Assembly: GCF_002086815.1 (NCBI RefSeq)
Contig: NZ_MVID01000006.1
Span: forward strand, 62,001-126,000
Source of the DNA: Mycolicibacterium parafortuitum
GTDB lineage: Bacteria; Actinomycetota; Actinomycetes; Mycobacteriales; Mycobacteriaceae
Direction of reading: 5' to 3'
DNA: 64,000 nucleotides
Made by a program: the position numbers and the translations under genes. Position 1 is the stretch's first letter. Each line of letters opens with the position of its first letter. The notes under the pieces were generated by a model. The model searched no databases and was not told the DNA's origin. It saw only the letters and a program-made list of their open reading frames with translations. Below are positions 17,867 to 27,481 of the stretch, in pieces.

Positions 17867-18163
17867 ATGGCCGCGATCACCGAGGAACAGGTCGAGACGG
17901 TACGCGCGCTGGTCGCGGCGATCCCGTCGGGGCGCGTCGCGACATACGGTGACATTGCCGCCGCCGCAGGGCTTTCCAGCCCCCGCATCGTCGCGTGGAT
18001 CATGCGCACGGACTCCGCGGATCTGCCGTGGCACCGGGTCATCCCGGCGTCGGGCCGTCCCGCGCCGCACCTGGCGACCCGTCAACTCGAACGGCTGCGC
18101 GCCGAAGCCGTGTTGGCCGTGGACGGCCGGGTTCCGCTGCGGGAGTATCGGCACACCTTCTGA
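17867..18163 (+). CDS. Alkyltransferase-like (ATL) DNA-binding protein
   Basis: This 98 aa protein has the DNA-binding domain of O6-alkylguanine-DNA alkyltransferases: an IPSGRVATYGDIA helix-turn-helix lead-in and the arginine finger region. The active-site PCHR motif is replaced by PWHRVI (Trp55). This is the hallmark of ATL proteins, which bind O6-alkylguanine without repairing it and hand it to nucleotide excision repair. It fits Rv3204 in position. It begins one base after the lipV-like stop. It has no catalytic cysteine, so direct alkyl transfer is not expected. Confidence 0.9.
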   Translation: MAAITEEQVETVRALVAAIPSGRVATYGDIAAAAGLSSPRIVAWIMRTDSADLPWHRVIPASGRPAPHLATRQLERLRAEAVLAVDGRVPLREYRHTF

Positions 18164-18253
18164 CGCGCCGAGCCTGGCGTCATGGTCGTGGATCTGGCGC
18201 AAACAACAGCCGGGAACCTCAGTTCGGCGAAACCCCCGCGAAAACCCGCCGCG

Positions 18254-19114
18254 TCAGAGCGCCAACCGGACCAGCGACGCCGTTCGCGACAGACCCGGGA
18301 ACGCCGCGGCCGTCGACCGCGGATGCAGTGCGTGCACCGCCAGCCGGAAGATCAACGCCCGCAACAGCATCTGCGGCCACTCCGGCAGCGCCGACCAGCG
18401 TTCGATCAGCGCGTCGTCGGCCTCACCCCAGGACAGCGCGTCCACCACCACGACACCGGCCGCCCACGCCGGCGGACGCCAGTACGGGGTGATGTCGGTG
18501 ATGCCCGGCGCCGCGGTGCCCGCGAAAAGCACTGTGCCGTAGAGGTCCCCGTGCACGAGCTGGCTGGGGCTCTTGGTCGGCCGGCGCAGTGTGGCGAGCT
18601 GGTTGATCAGCTCGATCGACTTCTGGCCGTCGGCCGCACCCGGACCGACGCGGGCGCCCGGCGGCAGCGCGTGCAGCGGCCGTTCCTCCCAGGCCGCCCG
18701 GTCGGCGGCGATGAACACGTCGACGTCACCCCACGGCGCGATCGGCGGTTGGGTCAGGAACCGCGGACGCTCCAGTTTGGCCATCGCCTCGTGCAGGCGT
18801 ACCGCCGCCGAGACGACCTCGTCATGGCGGGGTTCCGGGGTGCCCGCCACGTAGGTGTCGGCGCGCCAGCCGGCGACGACGTACCGGCCGTCGGTGGAGC
18901 GCACCGGCCGGGCCAGGCGCACACCGTCGACGAACAACGTCTCGCGGACCTTCGCCGACCAGGCGGCGCGGGCGTGGTCGGCAACCATCGACAGCACCAC
19001 TTCGCCGCAGCGCCAGCCACCCTCCCAGTTCGAGCCCAACGGCGCGGGTTGCACGCCGGACAGCCCAAACGCTGCGAGTACATGCTGTGGCGGGCGCTCT
19101 GCAGTCACCGCCAC
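18254..19114 (-). CDS. TIGR02569-family protein (phosphotransferase-like)
   Basis: This 286 aa protein corresponds to the actinobacterial TIGR02569 family (Rv3205c position). The segment QLVHGDLYGTVLF resembles the HGDxxxxN/V catalytic loop of aminoglycoside phosphotransferase-like kinases, but the canonical asparagine is not clear. The function is unknown. The start is a GTG at 19114 (reading MAVTAERPPQ). moeZ lies upstream on the same strand, with its stop 30 bp away. The downstream convergent partner is the ATL gene, about 90 bp away. Confidence 0.75.
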   Translation of the reverse strand: MAVTAERPPQHVLAAFGLSGVQPAPLGSNWEGGWRCGEVVLSMVADHARAAWSAKVRETLFVDGVRLARPVRSTDGRYVVAGWRADTYVAGTPEPRHDEVVSAAVRLHEAMAKLERPRFLTQPPIAPWGDVDVFIAADRAAWEERPLHALPPGARVGPGAADGQKSIELINQLATLRRPTKSPSQLVHGDLYGTVLFAGTAAPGITDITPYWRPPAWAAGVVVVDALSWGEADDALIERWSALPEWPQMLLRALIFRLAVHALHPRSTAAAFPGLSRTASLVRLAL

Positions 19115-19144
19115 AGCCTAAGCGCCGCGACCGCGAACCCCGCG

Positions 19145-20323
19145 TTAGTACATCACCATGTCGGGTTCGAGTTGTTTGCCCCAGGCCACGATGCCGCCCT
19201 GCACGTGCAGCGCGTCGGAGAATCCGGCGTTCTTCACGATGGCCAGGACCTCGGCCGAGCGGATGCCGGTCTTGCAGTAGAACACCGGGGTGCGGTCGGT
19301 CTTCAGCTTCGACAGCGCGGCGCCGGATTCGAAGGCACCCTTCGGGATCAGCTCCGCGCCTTCGATGTGGTTGATGTCCCACTCGACGGGTTCCCGGACG
19401 TCGATCAGCGCCAACGGTTTACCGGAGTCCATCATCTCGCGCAGCTCGCGCGGCGTGATGGTGGATTCGGCCGCGGCCTCGGCGGCGGCGTCGGAAACCA
19501 CACCGCAGAACGCCTCGTAGTCGATCAGCTCGGTGATCTTCGGCGTCGACGGGTCCTTTCGGATCTTGATGGTCCGGTAGCTCATGTCGAGGGCGTCGTA
19601 CACCATCAGCCGGCCGAGCAGCGGGTCGCCGATGCCGGTGATGAGCTTGATCGCCTCGGTGCCCATCACCGACGCGATCGACGCGCACAGGATGCCGAGC
19701 ACGCCACCCTCGGCGCACGACGGCACCATCCCCGGTGGCGGCGGCTCCGGGTAGAGGTCGCGGTAGTTCAGGCCCAGCCCGTTCGGGGCGTCCTCCCAGA
19801 AGATCGACACCTGGCCTTCGAAGCGGAAGATCGAACCCCACACGTACGGCTTGCCCGCCAGCACGGCCGCGTCGTTGACGAGGTAGCGCGTGGCGAAGTT
19901 GTCGGTGCCGTCCAGGATCAGGTCGTACTGGCTGAACAGGTCGACGGCGTTGTCCGGTTCGAGCCGGAACTCGTGCAGGTTCACGGTGACCAGCGGATTG
20001 ACCTCGAGGACGGAATCCCTGGCGCTCTGTGCCTTGGACCTGCCGATGTCGGACTGGCCGTGAATGATCTGGCGCTGCAGATTGGATTCGTCGACGACGT
20101 CGAACTCGACGATGCCGATCGTGCCGACACCCGCGGCGGCCAGGTAGAGCAGGGTCGGCGAGCCGAGCCCGCCCGCGCCGATGACGAGGACGCGCGCGTT
20201 CTTCAGGCGTTTCTGCCCGTCCAGACCGAGATCGGGAATGATGAGGTGGCGGCTGTAGCGCGCGACCTCTTCGCGGGTGAGTTCAGCCGCTGGCTCTACC
20301 AGCGGCGGCAACGGTGTCGACAC
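19145..20323 (-). CDS. moeZ: MoeZ, adenylyltransferase/sulfurtransferase
   Basis: This 392 aa fusion protein has an N-terminal MoeB/ThiF-type adenylyltransferase domain (Rossmann motif GAGGLGSPTLLYL, adenylation region GTDNFATRYLVN) and a C-terminal rhodanese domain. The rhodanese active-site cysteine sits in FYCKTGIRS. MoeZ activates and sulfurates sulfur-carrier proteins for molybdopterin, thiamine-type and CysO-dependent cysteine pathways. It ends at PDMVMY like other mycobacterial MoeZ proteins and corresponds to Rv3206c. It is followed on the same strand by the TIGR02569 gene. Confidence 0.95.
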   Translation of the reverse strand: MSTPLPPLVEPAAELTREEVARYSRHLIIPDLGLDGQKRLKNARVLVIGAGGLGSPTLLYLAAAGVGTIGIVEFDVVDESNLQRQIIHGQSDIGRSKAQSARDSVLEVNPLVTVNLHEFRLEPDNAVDLFSQYDLILDGTDNFATRYLVNDAAVLAGKPYVWGSIFRFEGQVSIFWEDAPNGLGLNYRDLYPEPPPPGMVPSCAEGGVLGILCASIASVMGTEAIKLITGIGDPLLGRLMVYDALDMSYRTIKIRKDPSTPKITELIDYEAFCGVVSDAAAEAAAESTITPRELREMMDSGKPLALIDVREPVEWDINHIEGAELIPKGAFESGAALSKLKTDRTPVFYCKTGIRSAEVLAIVKNAGFSDALHVQGGIVAWGKQLEPDMVMY

Positions 20324-20442
20324 CGACTATCTCCTTGGTTGGCTGTATGACCATCTCAGCAGGTACGGAATTCAACAGCAACGAGGGCCCGTAGCTTCCC
20401 GTGCGCTCGCGGTGCGACGCGAGGTGGCCGACCCGCCGCTGA

Positions 20443-21501
20443 TCAGGCGATCGGGTACGGCCAGGGGTTGAAGCGGCAGGTCAGGTTGTCCGGGGTGACC
20501 GTGCCCGGGTCGAAGCGGGCCGCGTCGTTGTTGTTCGTCGAGAACGTCTGCTGCATCATGATCGGCGCCAGCGCACCGTTCTCGGCGCACTGCTCGTGCC
20601 GCTGGTAGCCGATCGCGTGACCGACCTCATGGTTGATCACGTACTGCCGGTAGGACCCGATGTCGCCCTGGAACGGCACCGCGCCGCGCACCCAGCGCGC
20701 CTCGTTGATGAACACCCGCGGCTGGCCGTCGAAGGCGGGGTTGTAGCAGGACGCCTCGAGCTGGATGTCGTAGCCGCAGCCGTCGCGGATCGTCATCGGC
20801 GAGGTCAGCGAGACCCGGAAGTCGGGCTCCACCCCGGAGGCGGCGTCGACGCGGGTGAACGCGAACTGCGGGTTGTGCGTCCAGCTCTTCGGATTTGCCA
20901 GCGTTTCGCCGACCATGCGGGCGAAGCCCTCGTCGCCGCCGAAGCTGGTGGTGTCCACCCCGTCCTCGACCTCGACGGTGTAGGTGAACACCTTCGTGGT
21001 GCCCTGGCCGACCTGGGGCAGCGCGCCGGGCACGATGTGCCACGTGCGGGCGCCGGCCTCGGTGAACGGGCCACCCTGCGGCAGGATTCCGGTGGGCAGA
21101 TTCGCGTCGAACTCGGTCAGCCCCTTCGGCGGGGCGCCGATGATGGAGGTGCTCGGCACGCCGATCGTGGGCGGCCCCTGCACCGGCCCCTCCTCCTCGA
21201 GGGCCTGCGGCGCACTGGTTCCGGTGATGGTCTGATAGATCACGACCACGGTCAGGACCACCAGGAACGGCAGCGCATAGGCCCGCCAGCCGTAGGTGGA
21301 GACGAACCGGCCGATCCAGGTCTGTTTGCGCCAGCGCTTGTGCTCGTCACGGTTCGACCGGACCCGGCCCGGCTGTTCGGCCAGGGGATCGCGCTGGGCG
21401 CGCAGCGGCTCGCGCCACTCGTCGCGCAGCACCGGCACGCGACCGCCCCCATGACGCTCTGGACCCATTTCGCCCCCTGGCGTGCGGGAGTCGTAGGTCA
21501 C
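20443..21501 (-). CDS. DUF3152 zincin-like membrane-anchored protein
   Basis: This 352 aa protein has a charged N-terminal cytoplasmic part, one transmembrane helix (ALPFLVVLTVVVIYQTI, near residue 70) and an extracellular domain. It contains NHEVGHAIGYQRHEQC, an extended zinc-peptidase-type motif HExxHxxGxxxH near the C terminus. That suggests a secreted-face metallopeptidase, but activity is unproven for DUF3152. The GTG start at 21501 is preferred; the ATG at 21468 (MGPERHGG) is an alternative. The reading frame continues upstream over the TetR promoter region. It lies upstream of moeZ on the same strand (Rv3207c position). Confidence 0.78.
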   Translation of the reverse strand: MTYDSRTPGGEMGPERHGGGRVPVLRDEWREPLRAQRDPLAEQPGRVRSNRDEHKRWRKQTWIGRFVSTYGWRAYALPFLVVLTVVVIYQTITGTSAPQALEEEGPVQGPPTIGVPSTSIIGAPPKGLTEFDANLPTGILPQGGPFTEAGARTWHIVPGALPQVGQGTTKVFTYTVEVEDGVDTTSFGGDEGFARMVGETLANPKSWTHNPQFAFTRVDAASGVEPDFRVSLTSPMTIRDGCGYDIQLEASCYNPAFDGQPRVFINEARWVRGAVPFQGDIGSYRQYVINHEVGHAIGYQRHEQCAENGALAPIMMQQTFSTNNNDAARFDPGTVTPDNLTCRFNPWPYPIA

Positions 21502-21607
21502 CGAAACAGGATGACACAGGTCAGCGCCGTTGCTGGTCCGGCGCGCCACCGAAGTACGTGCCCAAGTGCCGCTTTCGCGGCTCGCGGCGTTGCTGTGTGC
21601 GCCCTGA

Positions 21608-22366
<759 letters not shown>

Positions 22367-22377
22367 CCCCCGAAAGA

Positions 22378-22419
22378 GCATTCCGCGCGGCGCCTCCTGC
22401 GACGCGCCACGCGGAATGC
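22378..22419. terminator. Intergenic hairpin between convergent genes
   Basis: Arms GCATTCCGCG (22378-22387) and CGCGGAATGC (22410-22419) pair perfectly. After one mismatch the stem extends inward by five more base pairs (GGCGC/GCGCC). It lies between the TetR stop (22366) and the stop of the convergent DUF3107 gene (22433). No T-run follows, so termination is an inference from position. Confidence 0.55.
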
Positions 22420-22432
22420 GCGTTCGGTTGAC

Positions 22433-22678
22433 TCAGCGGGTGGCTTCAGAGCCGACGACGCCGAATCCGACGCGGCGGGAGTCGGCGGCACCGATCTCGA
22501 CGTAGGCGATGCGGGCCGACTGCACCAGATACCTGCGGCCCTTCTCGTCGGTGAGACTCAGCACGGCCGGCTCACCGCTGAGTGCATCGGCGACCAACTT
22601 CTCCACCTCAGCCGGCGTCTGGGCGCTGGCGAAAACCAGCTCGCGCGGGCTGTCGGTGACACCGATCTTGACCTCCAC
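22433..22678 (-). CDS. DUF3107 small conserved protein (TB9.4-like)
   Basis: This 81 aa protein is of the DUF3107 family (Rv3208A/TB9.4 position). It has a compact alpha/beta sequence starting VEVKIGVTDSPRELVF and ends GVVGSEATR. The function is not known. The GTG at 22678 matches the family N terminus, and the reading frame is open further upstream. It is convergent with the TetR gene, separated by a hairpin. Confidence 0.85.
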   Translation of the reverse strand: MEVKIGVTDSPRELVFASAQTPAEVEKLVADALSGEPAVLSLTDEKGRRYLVQSARIAYVEIGAADSRRVGFGVVGSEATR

Positions 22679-22936
22679 GGTGGGGACCCTTCTGTTCGAG
22701 TGCTCGTCTACTCCAAGGAGGCTAGTGGACGTCGGCCCGGCACGGCGGAGCCGCCACCCCACCCTCGCCCAGGGCGAACATCGGCTGTCCGCACGGCCGG
22801 CCGGAGGCGGCATAACAGCGGGGCGATCGAACCGAGTCCCGACCGTGACCGCCCAGGGCGCGCGTCAGCCTCATCCGTCACTTCTGCCTCAGTAGCATCG
22901 GGCGCGAAACCGGATAAAGGATGACTGGGAAGCTTC

Positions 22937-23755
22937 ATGAACAGGCCTTATACCGCGCAATCCCCGTACTCGCTGACGCCGACGGAGCGCATCCGCAGCA
23001 GCCGCGACAGTGGCCGCCGAGGCAGCCGATACGGCGGCCGTGGCAGTGATGTCGACGAACTGGACCGCTACGGCGATCTGGACACCGACGCGCTGCCGCC
23101 CTACCCCGGGGACGACTACGCGGCCGACTATGACGACGTCGAGAACTACGACGACTACCTCGACGAGGCCCGCATCGACCGCCGCTGGATGTGGATCGCC
23201 GGGGTGGCCGGCGCGATCCTGTTCGTCGCGGTGATCACCGCGAGCATGATCCTCGGCGGCGGCGACAGCGGTTCGGTGTCGGCGACGGTGGCGTCCCCGC
23301 TGCCGACCTCCAGTGCGCCGGAACCGTCCGCGGCCCCCGCCCCGCGTGTCGCGGCGCCTGCCCCGTCGTTGCCTGCCGAGACCGTCACGACCGTGACCCC
23401 GTCCGCCGAGGCGCCGGCGCCGGTTCCGGAAGCTCCCGCGCCCGTGCTGCCCGCCCCGCAGGCCGCACCGCCGCCGGCCCCGCCCGCGGGCACCGTGACC
23501 TACCGGATCACCGGCAACCGGGCGCTGCTCGACCTGGTCACCGTGATCTACACCGATGCCCAGGGAGCGCTGCAGACCGACGTGAACGTCGCGCTTCCGT
23601 GGACCAAGACGATCGTGCTGGATCCCGGGGTGACCCTGAGCTCGGTGACCGCGACCAGCGTGTCCGGTCAGCTCAACTGCGCGATCCTGGACGCCAACGG
23701 CTCGCTGCTGTCCGTGCAGAACAGCAACTCGATCATCACCAACTGCACGCGGTAG
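22937..23755 (+). CDS. Proline-rich membrane protein with MmpS-like domain
   Basis: This 272 aa protein has an acidic, Tyr/Asp-rich cytoplasmic N terminus, one transmembrane segment at about residues 90-112 (WMWIAGVAGAILFVAVITAS) and an Ala/Pro-rich linker. The C-terminal beta-rich domain begins GTVTYRITGNRALLDLVTV and resembles the extracellular MmpS domain. It contains two cysteines (LNCAIL, TNCTR) that could form a disulfide. It corresponds in place to Rv3209. There is no MmpL gene adjacent. Converges on the ferritin-like gene with a 3-bp gap. Confidence 0.75.
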   Translation: MNRPYTAQSPYSLTPTERIRSSRDSGRRGSRYGGRGSDVDELDRYGDLDTDALPPYPGDDYAADYDDVENYDDYLDEARIDRRWMWIAGVAGAILFVAVITASMILGGGDSGSVSATVASPLPTSSAPEPSAAPAPRVAAPAPSLPAETVTTVTPSAEAPAPVPEAPAPVLPAPQAAPPPAPPAGTVTYRITGNRALLDLVTVIYTDAQGALQTDVNVALPWTKTIVLDPGVTLSSVTATSVSGQLNCAILDANGSLLSVQNSNSIITNCTR

Positions 23756-23758
23756 CGG

Positions 23759-24484
23759 TCAGGCCAGGCCGAGTTCGGCCATCCGGCGGTTGTGGGTGTT
23801 CTGCAGCGTGTCGAAGAATTCCGACATCTGCGACAGCCCGCCGCCGGCCATCACCAGGTCGACGAGCTCGTCGTGGTCGGCCATCACGAATTGGGCCTGG
23901 GTGATCGCCTCGCCGAGCAGCCGCCGCGACCACAGCGCCAGCCGGTGCCGTTGCCGATCGCTGGCAGTGACCGCCGACTGCACCTCGGCGACGACGAACT
24001 GCGAGTGCCCGGTCTCCGACAGCACCGACCGGACCACCTCGGCGGCCTCGGGAGGCATCACGTCGGCGATCTGCAGGTAGAAATCGGCGGCCAGCGCGTC
24101 CCCGATGTAGGTCTTGACGAGCGCTTCCAGCCAGGTGCTCGGGGTGGTCAGCCGGTGATAGTTCTCCAGCGCCGGCGCGTACCGGGTCATCGCCGGAACG
24201 ACGTCGACGCCACGCCGTTCCAGCGCGTCGCGCAGCACTTCGTAGTGCCGCATCTCGGCGGCGGCCATGCTGGCCATGTTGATCCGGCCGCTGAGGTTCG
24301 GCGCCATCCTGGCCTCTTCGGTGAGCCGGTAGAACGCGGCCACCTCACCGTAGGCGAGCAGCGCGAACAGCTCGTTGATGCCGGCATGATCGAGTGAAAT
24401 CGGTCCCGCGTCAGCGTGGCCCGGCTCGTCCCCCGGGCTACCCGTCGGGGCGGAGGCAGCGGCCGCAGACGGCGTCGAATTCAT
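23759..24484 (-). CDS. Ferritin-like fold protein (MiaE_2-like)
   Basis: This 241 aa helical protein (Rv3210c position) has a ferritin-like four-helix pattern. Candidate metal ligands occur as Glu in LLAYGEVAAFYRL and as ExxH in AAAEMRHYEVL. Similar proteins are grouped with MiaE-like tRNA hydroxylase domains, but no role is established here. The N-terminal 30 residues are Ala/Ser/Pro-rich. It is convergent with the MmpS-like gene and divergent from rhlE; the 249 bp between it and rhlE show no further gene. Confidence 0.7.
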   Translation of the reverse strand: MNSTPSAAAASAPTGSPGDEPGHADAGPISLDHAGINELFALLAYGEVAAFYRLTEEARMAPNLSGRINMASMAAAEMRHYEVLRDALERRGVDVVPAMTRYAPALENYHRLTTPSTWLEALVKTYIGDALAADFYLQIADVMPPEAAEVVRSVLSETGHSQFVVAEVQSAVTASDRQRHRLALWSRRLLGEAITQAQFVMADHDELVDLVMAGGGLSQMSEFFDTLQNTHNRRMAELGLA

Positions 24485-24733
24485 GCCCCAACCTTAGACT
24501 CCGGCACCGGCGATGCGGCTTCTGAGCAGTCGACCGGCTACCATGGTCGTGGTGTCGGCGTTCGTGCCGACGGATCGAACCAGGTCACGCCGGCAAATTC
24601 GCCGCAGACACCTAGGTAATGTGCGTGCACGCGGTGGCCCGCCTCCTCAGCGCAGGGCCCGCGAAGTTCTCTTCACAACTCGTGCGCGCGTGGACACGCA
24701 TGAGGAAACAGTGAAAGGCTTCGTCAACCGAGC

Positions 24734-26263
24734 ATGACTCCAGTGACAACGCACCCGAACCCCACATTCGCCCAGCTCGGAGTGCGCGACGAGATCGTCC
24801 GCGCCCTCGCCGAGAACGGCATCGAACACGCCTTCGCGATCCAGGAACTGACGCTTCCGCTGGCGCTGGCCGGCGATGACCTGATCGGTCAGGCCCGCAC
24901 CGGCATGGGCAAGACCTTCGCCTTCGGCGTCCCGCTGCTGCACCGCATCACCTCCGACCCGGAGCGGCCGCTGACCGGCATCCCGCGCGCGCTCGTCGTC
25001 GTCCCGACCCGTGAGCTGTGCATCCAGGTCTACGAAGACCTCGTCGGCGCCTCCAAGTACCTGAAGGCCGACGAATCCCGCAAGCTGACCGTGACCGCGA
25101 TCTACGGCGGACGCCCCTACGAGCCGCAGATCGAGGCGCTGCAGAAGGGCGTCGACGTGGTCGTGGGCACCCCCGGCCGCCTGCTCGACCTGGCCCAGCA
25201 GGGCCACCTGCAGCTCGGCGGGCTCAGCGTGCTGGTCCTCGACGAGGCCGACGAGATGCTCGACCTGGGCTTCCTGCCCGACATCGAGCGCATCCTCAAG
25301 CAGATCCCGGCCAAGCGCCAGGCCATGCTGTTCTCGGCCACCATGCCGGACCCGATCATCACCCTGGCCCGCACGTTCATGACCCAGCCGACGCACATCC
25401 GCGCCGAGGCGCCGCATTCGTCGGCCACCCACGACAGCACCGAGCAGTTCGCCTACCGTGCGCACGCGCTCGACAAGGTCGAGATGGTCGCCCGCATCCT
25501 GCAGGCCGAGGGCCGCGGCGCGACGATGATCTTCACCCGCACCAAGCGGACCGCGCAGAAGGTCGCCGACGAGCTGGCCGAGCGCGGCTTCAAGGTCGGC
25601 GCCGTGCACGGTGACCTCGGGCAGGGCGCGCGTGAGAAGGCGCTGAAGTCGTTCCGCACGGGCGAGGTCGACGTGCTGGTCGCCACCGACGTCGCCGCCC
25701 GCGGCATCGACATCGACGACATCACCCACGTGATCAACTTCCAGATCCCCGAGGACGAGCAGGCCTACGTGCACCGCATCGGCCGCACCGGCCGCGCGGG
25801 CAAGACCGGCATCGCCGTCACCCTGGTCGACTGGGACGAGCTCCCCCGCTGGACGATGATCGACAAGGCGCTGGGTCTGGACACCCCCGACCCCGCCGAG
25901 ACGTACTCGAACTCGCCGCACCTCTACGAGGAACTCAACATCCCCGCCGATGCCGGCGGCTCGATCGGCAAGGCGAAGCAGGCAGACAAGCCCAAGCGTG
26001 AACCGCGTGAACCGCGTGAACCGCGCGAACCGCGGGCCGAGAAGCCGGCCCGCGACCGCAACCGTCGCCGCACGCGCGGCGGCAAGCCTGTCAGCGGGCA
26101 CCCCGAGGGCACCCCGGAGCAGCCGGAAGCGTCCGCCGCACCGGATTCGGACAGCGACGCCGGCGACGGCGCGCCCCGTCCCGCCCGCCGGCGTCGCCGG
26201 CGTCGTCCCAGCAAGGGCTCGACTGCGGGGACGGCTGCCGGTACGGCCGCAGGCACCAACTGA
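24734..26263 (+). CDS. rhlE: RhlE-like DEAD-box RNA helicase
   Basis: This 509 aa protein is a DEAD-box RNA helicase. It has motif I (ARTGMGKT), motif II (VLDEADEM), motif III (SATMP), motif V (ATDVAARGID) and motif VI (HRIGRTGRAG). The C-terminal 110 residues are basic and repetitive, with a run of Arg-Glu-Pro repeats and an RRRRRRRPSKG-like tail that probably binds RNA. It fits Rv3211. Roles in ribosome assembly or RNA decay are expected from the family. The next gene starts 9 bp downstream at a TTG codon. Confidence 0.93.
   Translation: MTPVTTHPNPTFAQLGVRDEIVRALAENGIEHAFAIQELTLPLALAGDDLIGQARTGMGKTFAFGVPLLHRITSDPERPLTGIPRALVVVPTRELCIQVYEDLVGASKYLKADESRKLTVTAIYGGRPYEPQIEALQKGVDVVVGTPGRLLDLAQQGHLQLGGLSVLVLDEADEMLDLGFLPDIERILKQIPAKRQAMLFSATMPDPIITLARTFMTQPTHIRAEAPHSSATHDSTEQFAYRAHALDKVEMVARILQAEGRGATMIFTRTKRTAQKVADELAERGFKVGAVHGDLGQGAREKALKSFRTGEVDVLVATDVAARGIDIDDITHVINFQIPEDEQAYVHRIGRTGRAGKTGIAVTLVDWDELPRWTMIDKALGLDTPDPAETYSNSPHLYEELNIPADAGGSIGKAKQADKPKREPREPREPREPRAEKPARDRNRRRTRGGKPVSGHPEGTPEQPEASAAPDSDSDAGDGAPRPARRRRRRRPSKGSTAGTAAGTAAGTN
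25997..26032 (+). repeat. 9-bp in-frame repeat inside rhlE
   Basis: Four consecutive CGTGAACCG-type units (the last is CGCGAACCG) encode Arg-Glu-Pro repeats in the C-terminal tail. The unit length is a multiple of three, so copy-number change would alter the tail without shifting the frame. Confidence 0.75.
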
Positions 26264-26272
26264 CCGACTGCA

Positions 26273-27481
26273 TTGGTCAAACCCGAACGCCGCACTCGGG
26301 CGGACCTCATCGCCGCGGCAGCGATCGCCGTCATCGTGGCGGTGGTCGCCGCCGTGGTGTGGTGGACCAGCGATGCCAGGGCCACCATCAGCCGACCCGC
26401 CGCAGAGCCGGTGCCCGCGCTGAAACCGGCTGTCGCCGTACCCGATTCGTTGACCGAGCAGTGGTCGGCGCGCAGCGGTAAAACCACCCAGCCGCTGGTG
26501 GTCGCCGGCGCGGTGGTCACCGGGGACGACCGCACGATGGAGGGCCGCGACCCCGGCACCGGCGACGTGGTGTGGACCTACGCCCGCGATCTCGAGTTGT
26601 GCGGGGTCACCTGGGTCTACAACTACGCGGTCGCGGTGTATCCGGACTCCCGGGGCTGCGGGCAGGTCAGCACGGTGGACGCGAAGACGGGCCAGCGCGG
26701 TCCGGCCCGCACGAGCTACGCCGACCGCCACGTGACCCTGTCCGGCGACGGCAGCACCGTGCTCTCCGCCGGGGACACCCGGCTGGAGATGTGGCGGTCG
26801 GACATGGTGCGCATGCTCAGCTATGGGGCACTCGACGCCCCGATCAAGCCCGGTGTCCCCGCGACACCGTTGTGCCGCTTCGTCTCCGCGGGCGCGAGTT
26901 CGGGGTCGGTGGCGGTGCTGGAGGCCTGCGAGCGCCAGGATCTGCGCCTGACGCTGCTGCGGCCGTCCGACGAGGAGGACGTCCCGGAGACGAAGTACGT
27001 CCAGCAGAAGGGCGTCGCCGACGGCACCGGAGCCCGCGTCGTCGCGGTCACCGACACCTACACCGCGCTCTATGTTCCGACGCCGAAGCCGCGCCTGGAC
27101 CTGATCGACGACACCGGCGCGACGGTCGACACGACGATCGTCGACGTGCCGCCGTCCGACGACGCGACGATGTCGCGGGCGGGCGAGGTGATCACCTGGT
27201 GGACGGGCGACGCGCTGATGGTGTTCTCCGCCAACGATCTTCGCTACAAGTACACGGTCGCGGCGGCGGGCGCGAACGCCCCGATAGGCCCGGCCACGGT
27301 GATGGCGGGCAAGCTGCTGGTGCCGGTCACCACGGGCTATGACGTATTCGATCCCGACACCGGGAAGGGCGAGAGGCACATCCCGGTGCAGCGCCCGCCC
27401 GTCGACGGCCCGGTGGTGCCGGCAGTGGCCGGCACGGTGGTGCTGGAGCAGAGGGGCGACGAGCTGGTGGCTCTCGCCTAA
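26273..27481 (+). CDS. Membrane-anchored PQQ-like beta-propeller protein
   Basis: This 402 aa protein (Rv3212 position) has an N-terminal transmembrane helix (IAAAAIAVIVAVVAAVVWW, about residues 12-33). It continues with a beta-propeller-like domain whose blades show repeated Asp-Pro-Gly-Thr-Gly turns, as in PQQ-binding-like proteins. The exposed domain is probably outside the membrane. The start is a TTG at 26273, 9 bp after the rhlE stop, so cotranscription is likely. The stop overlaps the stop of the convergent parA gene within 4 bp (27478-27481). The function is unknown. Confidence 0.75.
   Translation: MVKPERRTRADLIAAAAIAVIVAVVAAVVWWTSDARATISRPAAEPVPALKPAVAVPDSLTEQWSARSGKTTQPLVVAGAVVTGDDRTMEGRDPGTGDVVWTYARDLELCGVTWVYNYAVAVYPDSRGCGQVSTVDAKTGQRGPARTSYADRHVTLSGDGSTVLSAGDTRLEMWRSDMVRMLSYGALDAPIKPGVPATPLCRFVSAGASSGSVAVLEACERQDLRLTLLRPSDEEDVPETKYVQQKGVADGTGARVVAVTDTYTALYVPTPKPRLDLIDDTGATVDTTIVDVPPSDDATMSRAGEVITWWTGDALMVFSANDLRYKYTVAAAGANAPIGPATVMAGKLLVPVTTGYDVFDPDTGKGERHIPVQRPPVDGPVVPAVAGTVVLEQRGDELVALA

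Noticed and set aside
22378..22419. Hairpin with CATTCCG arms as a third copy of the dispersed palindrome
   Set aside because: Only a short CATTCCG core is shared; the AAATAT part is missing, so I treat it as an independent terminator-like stem.
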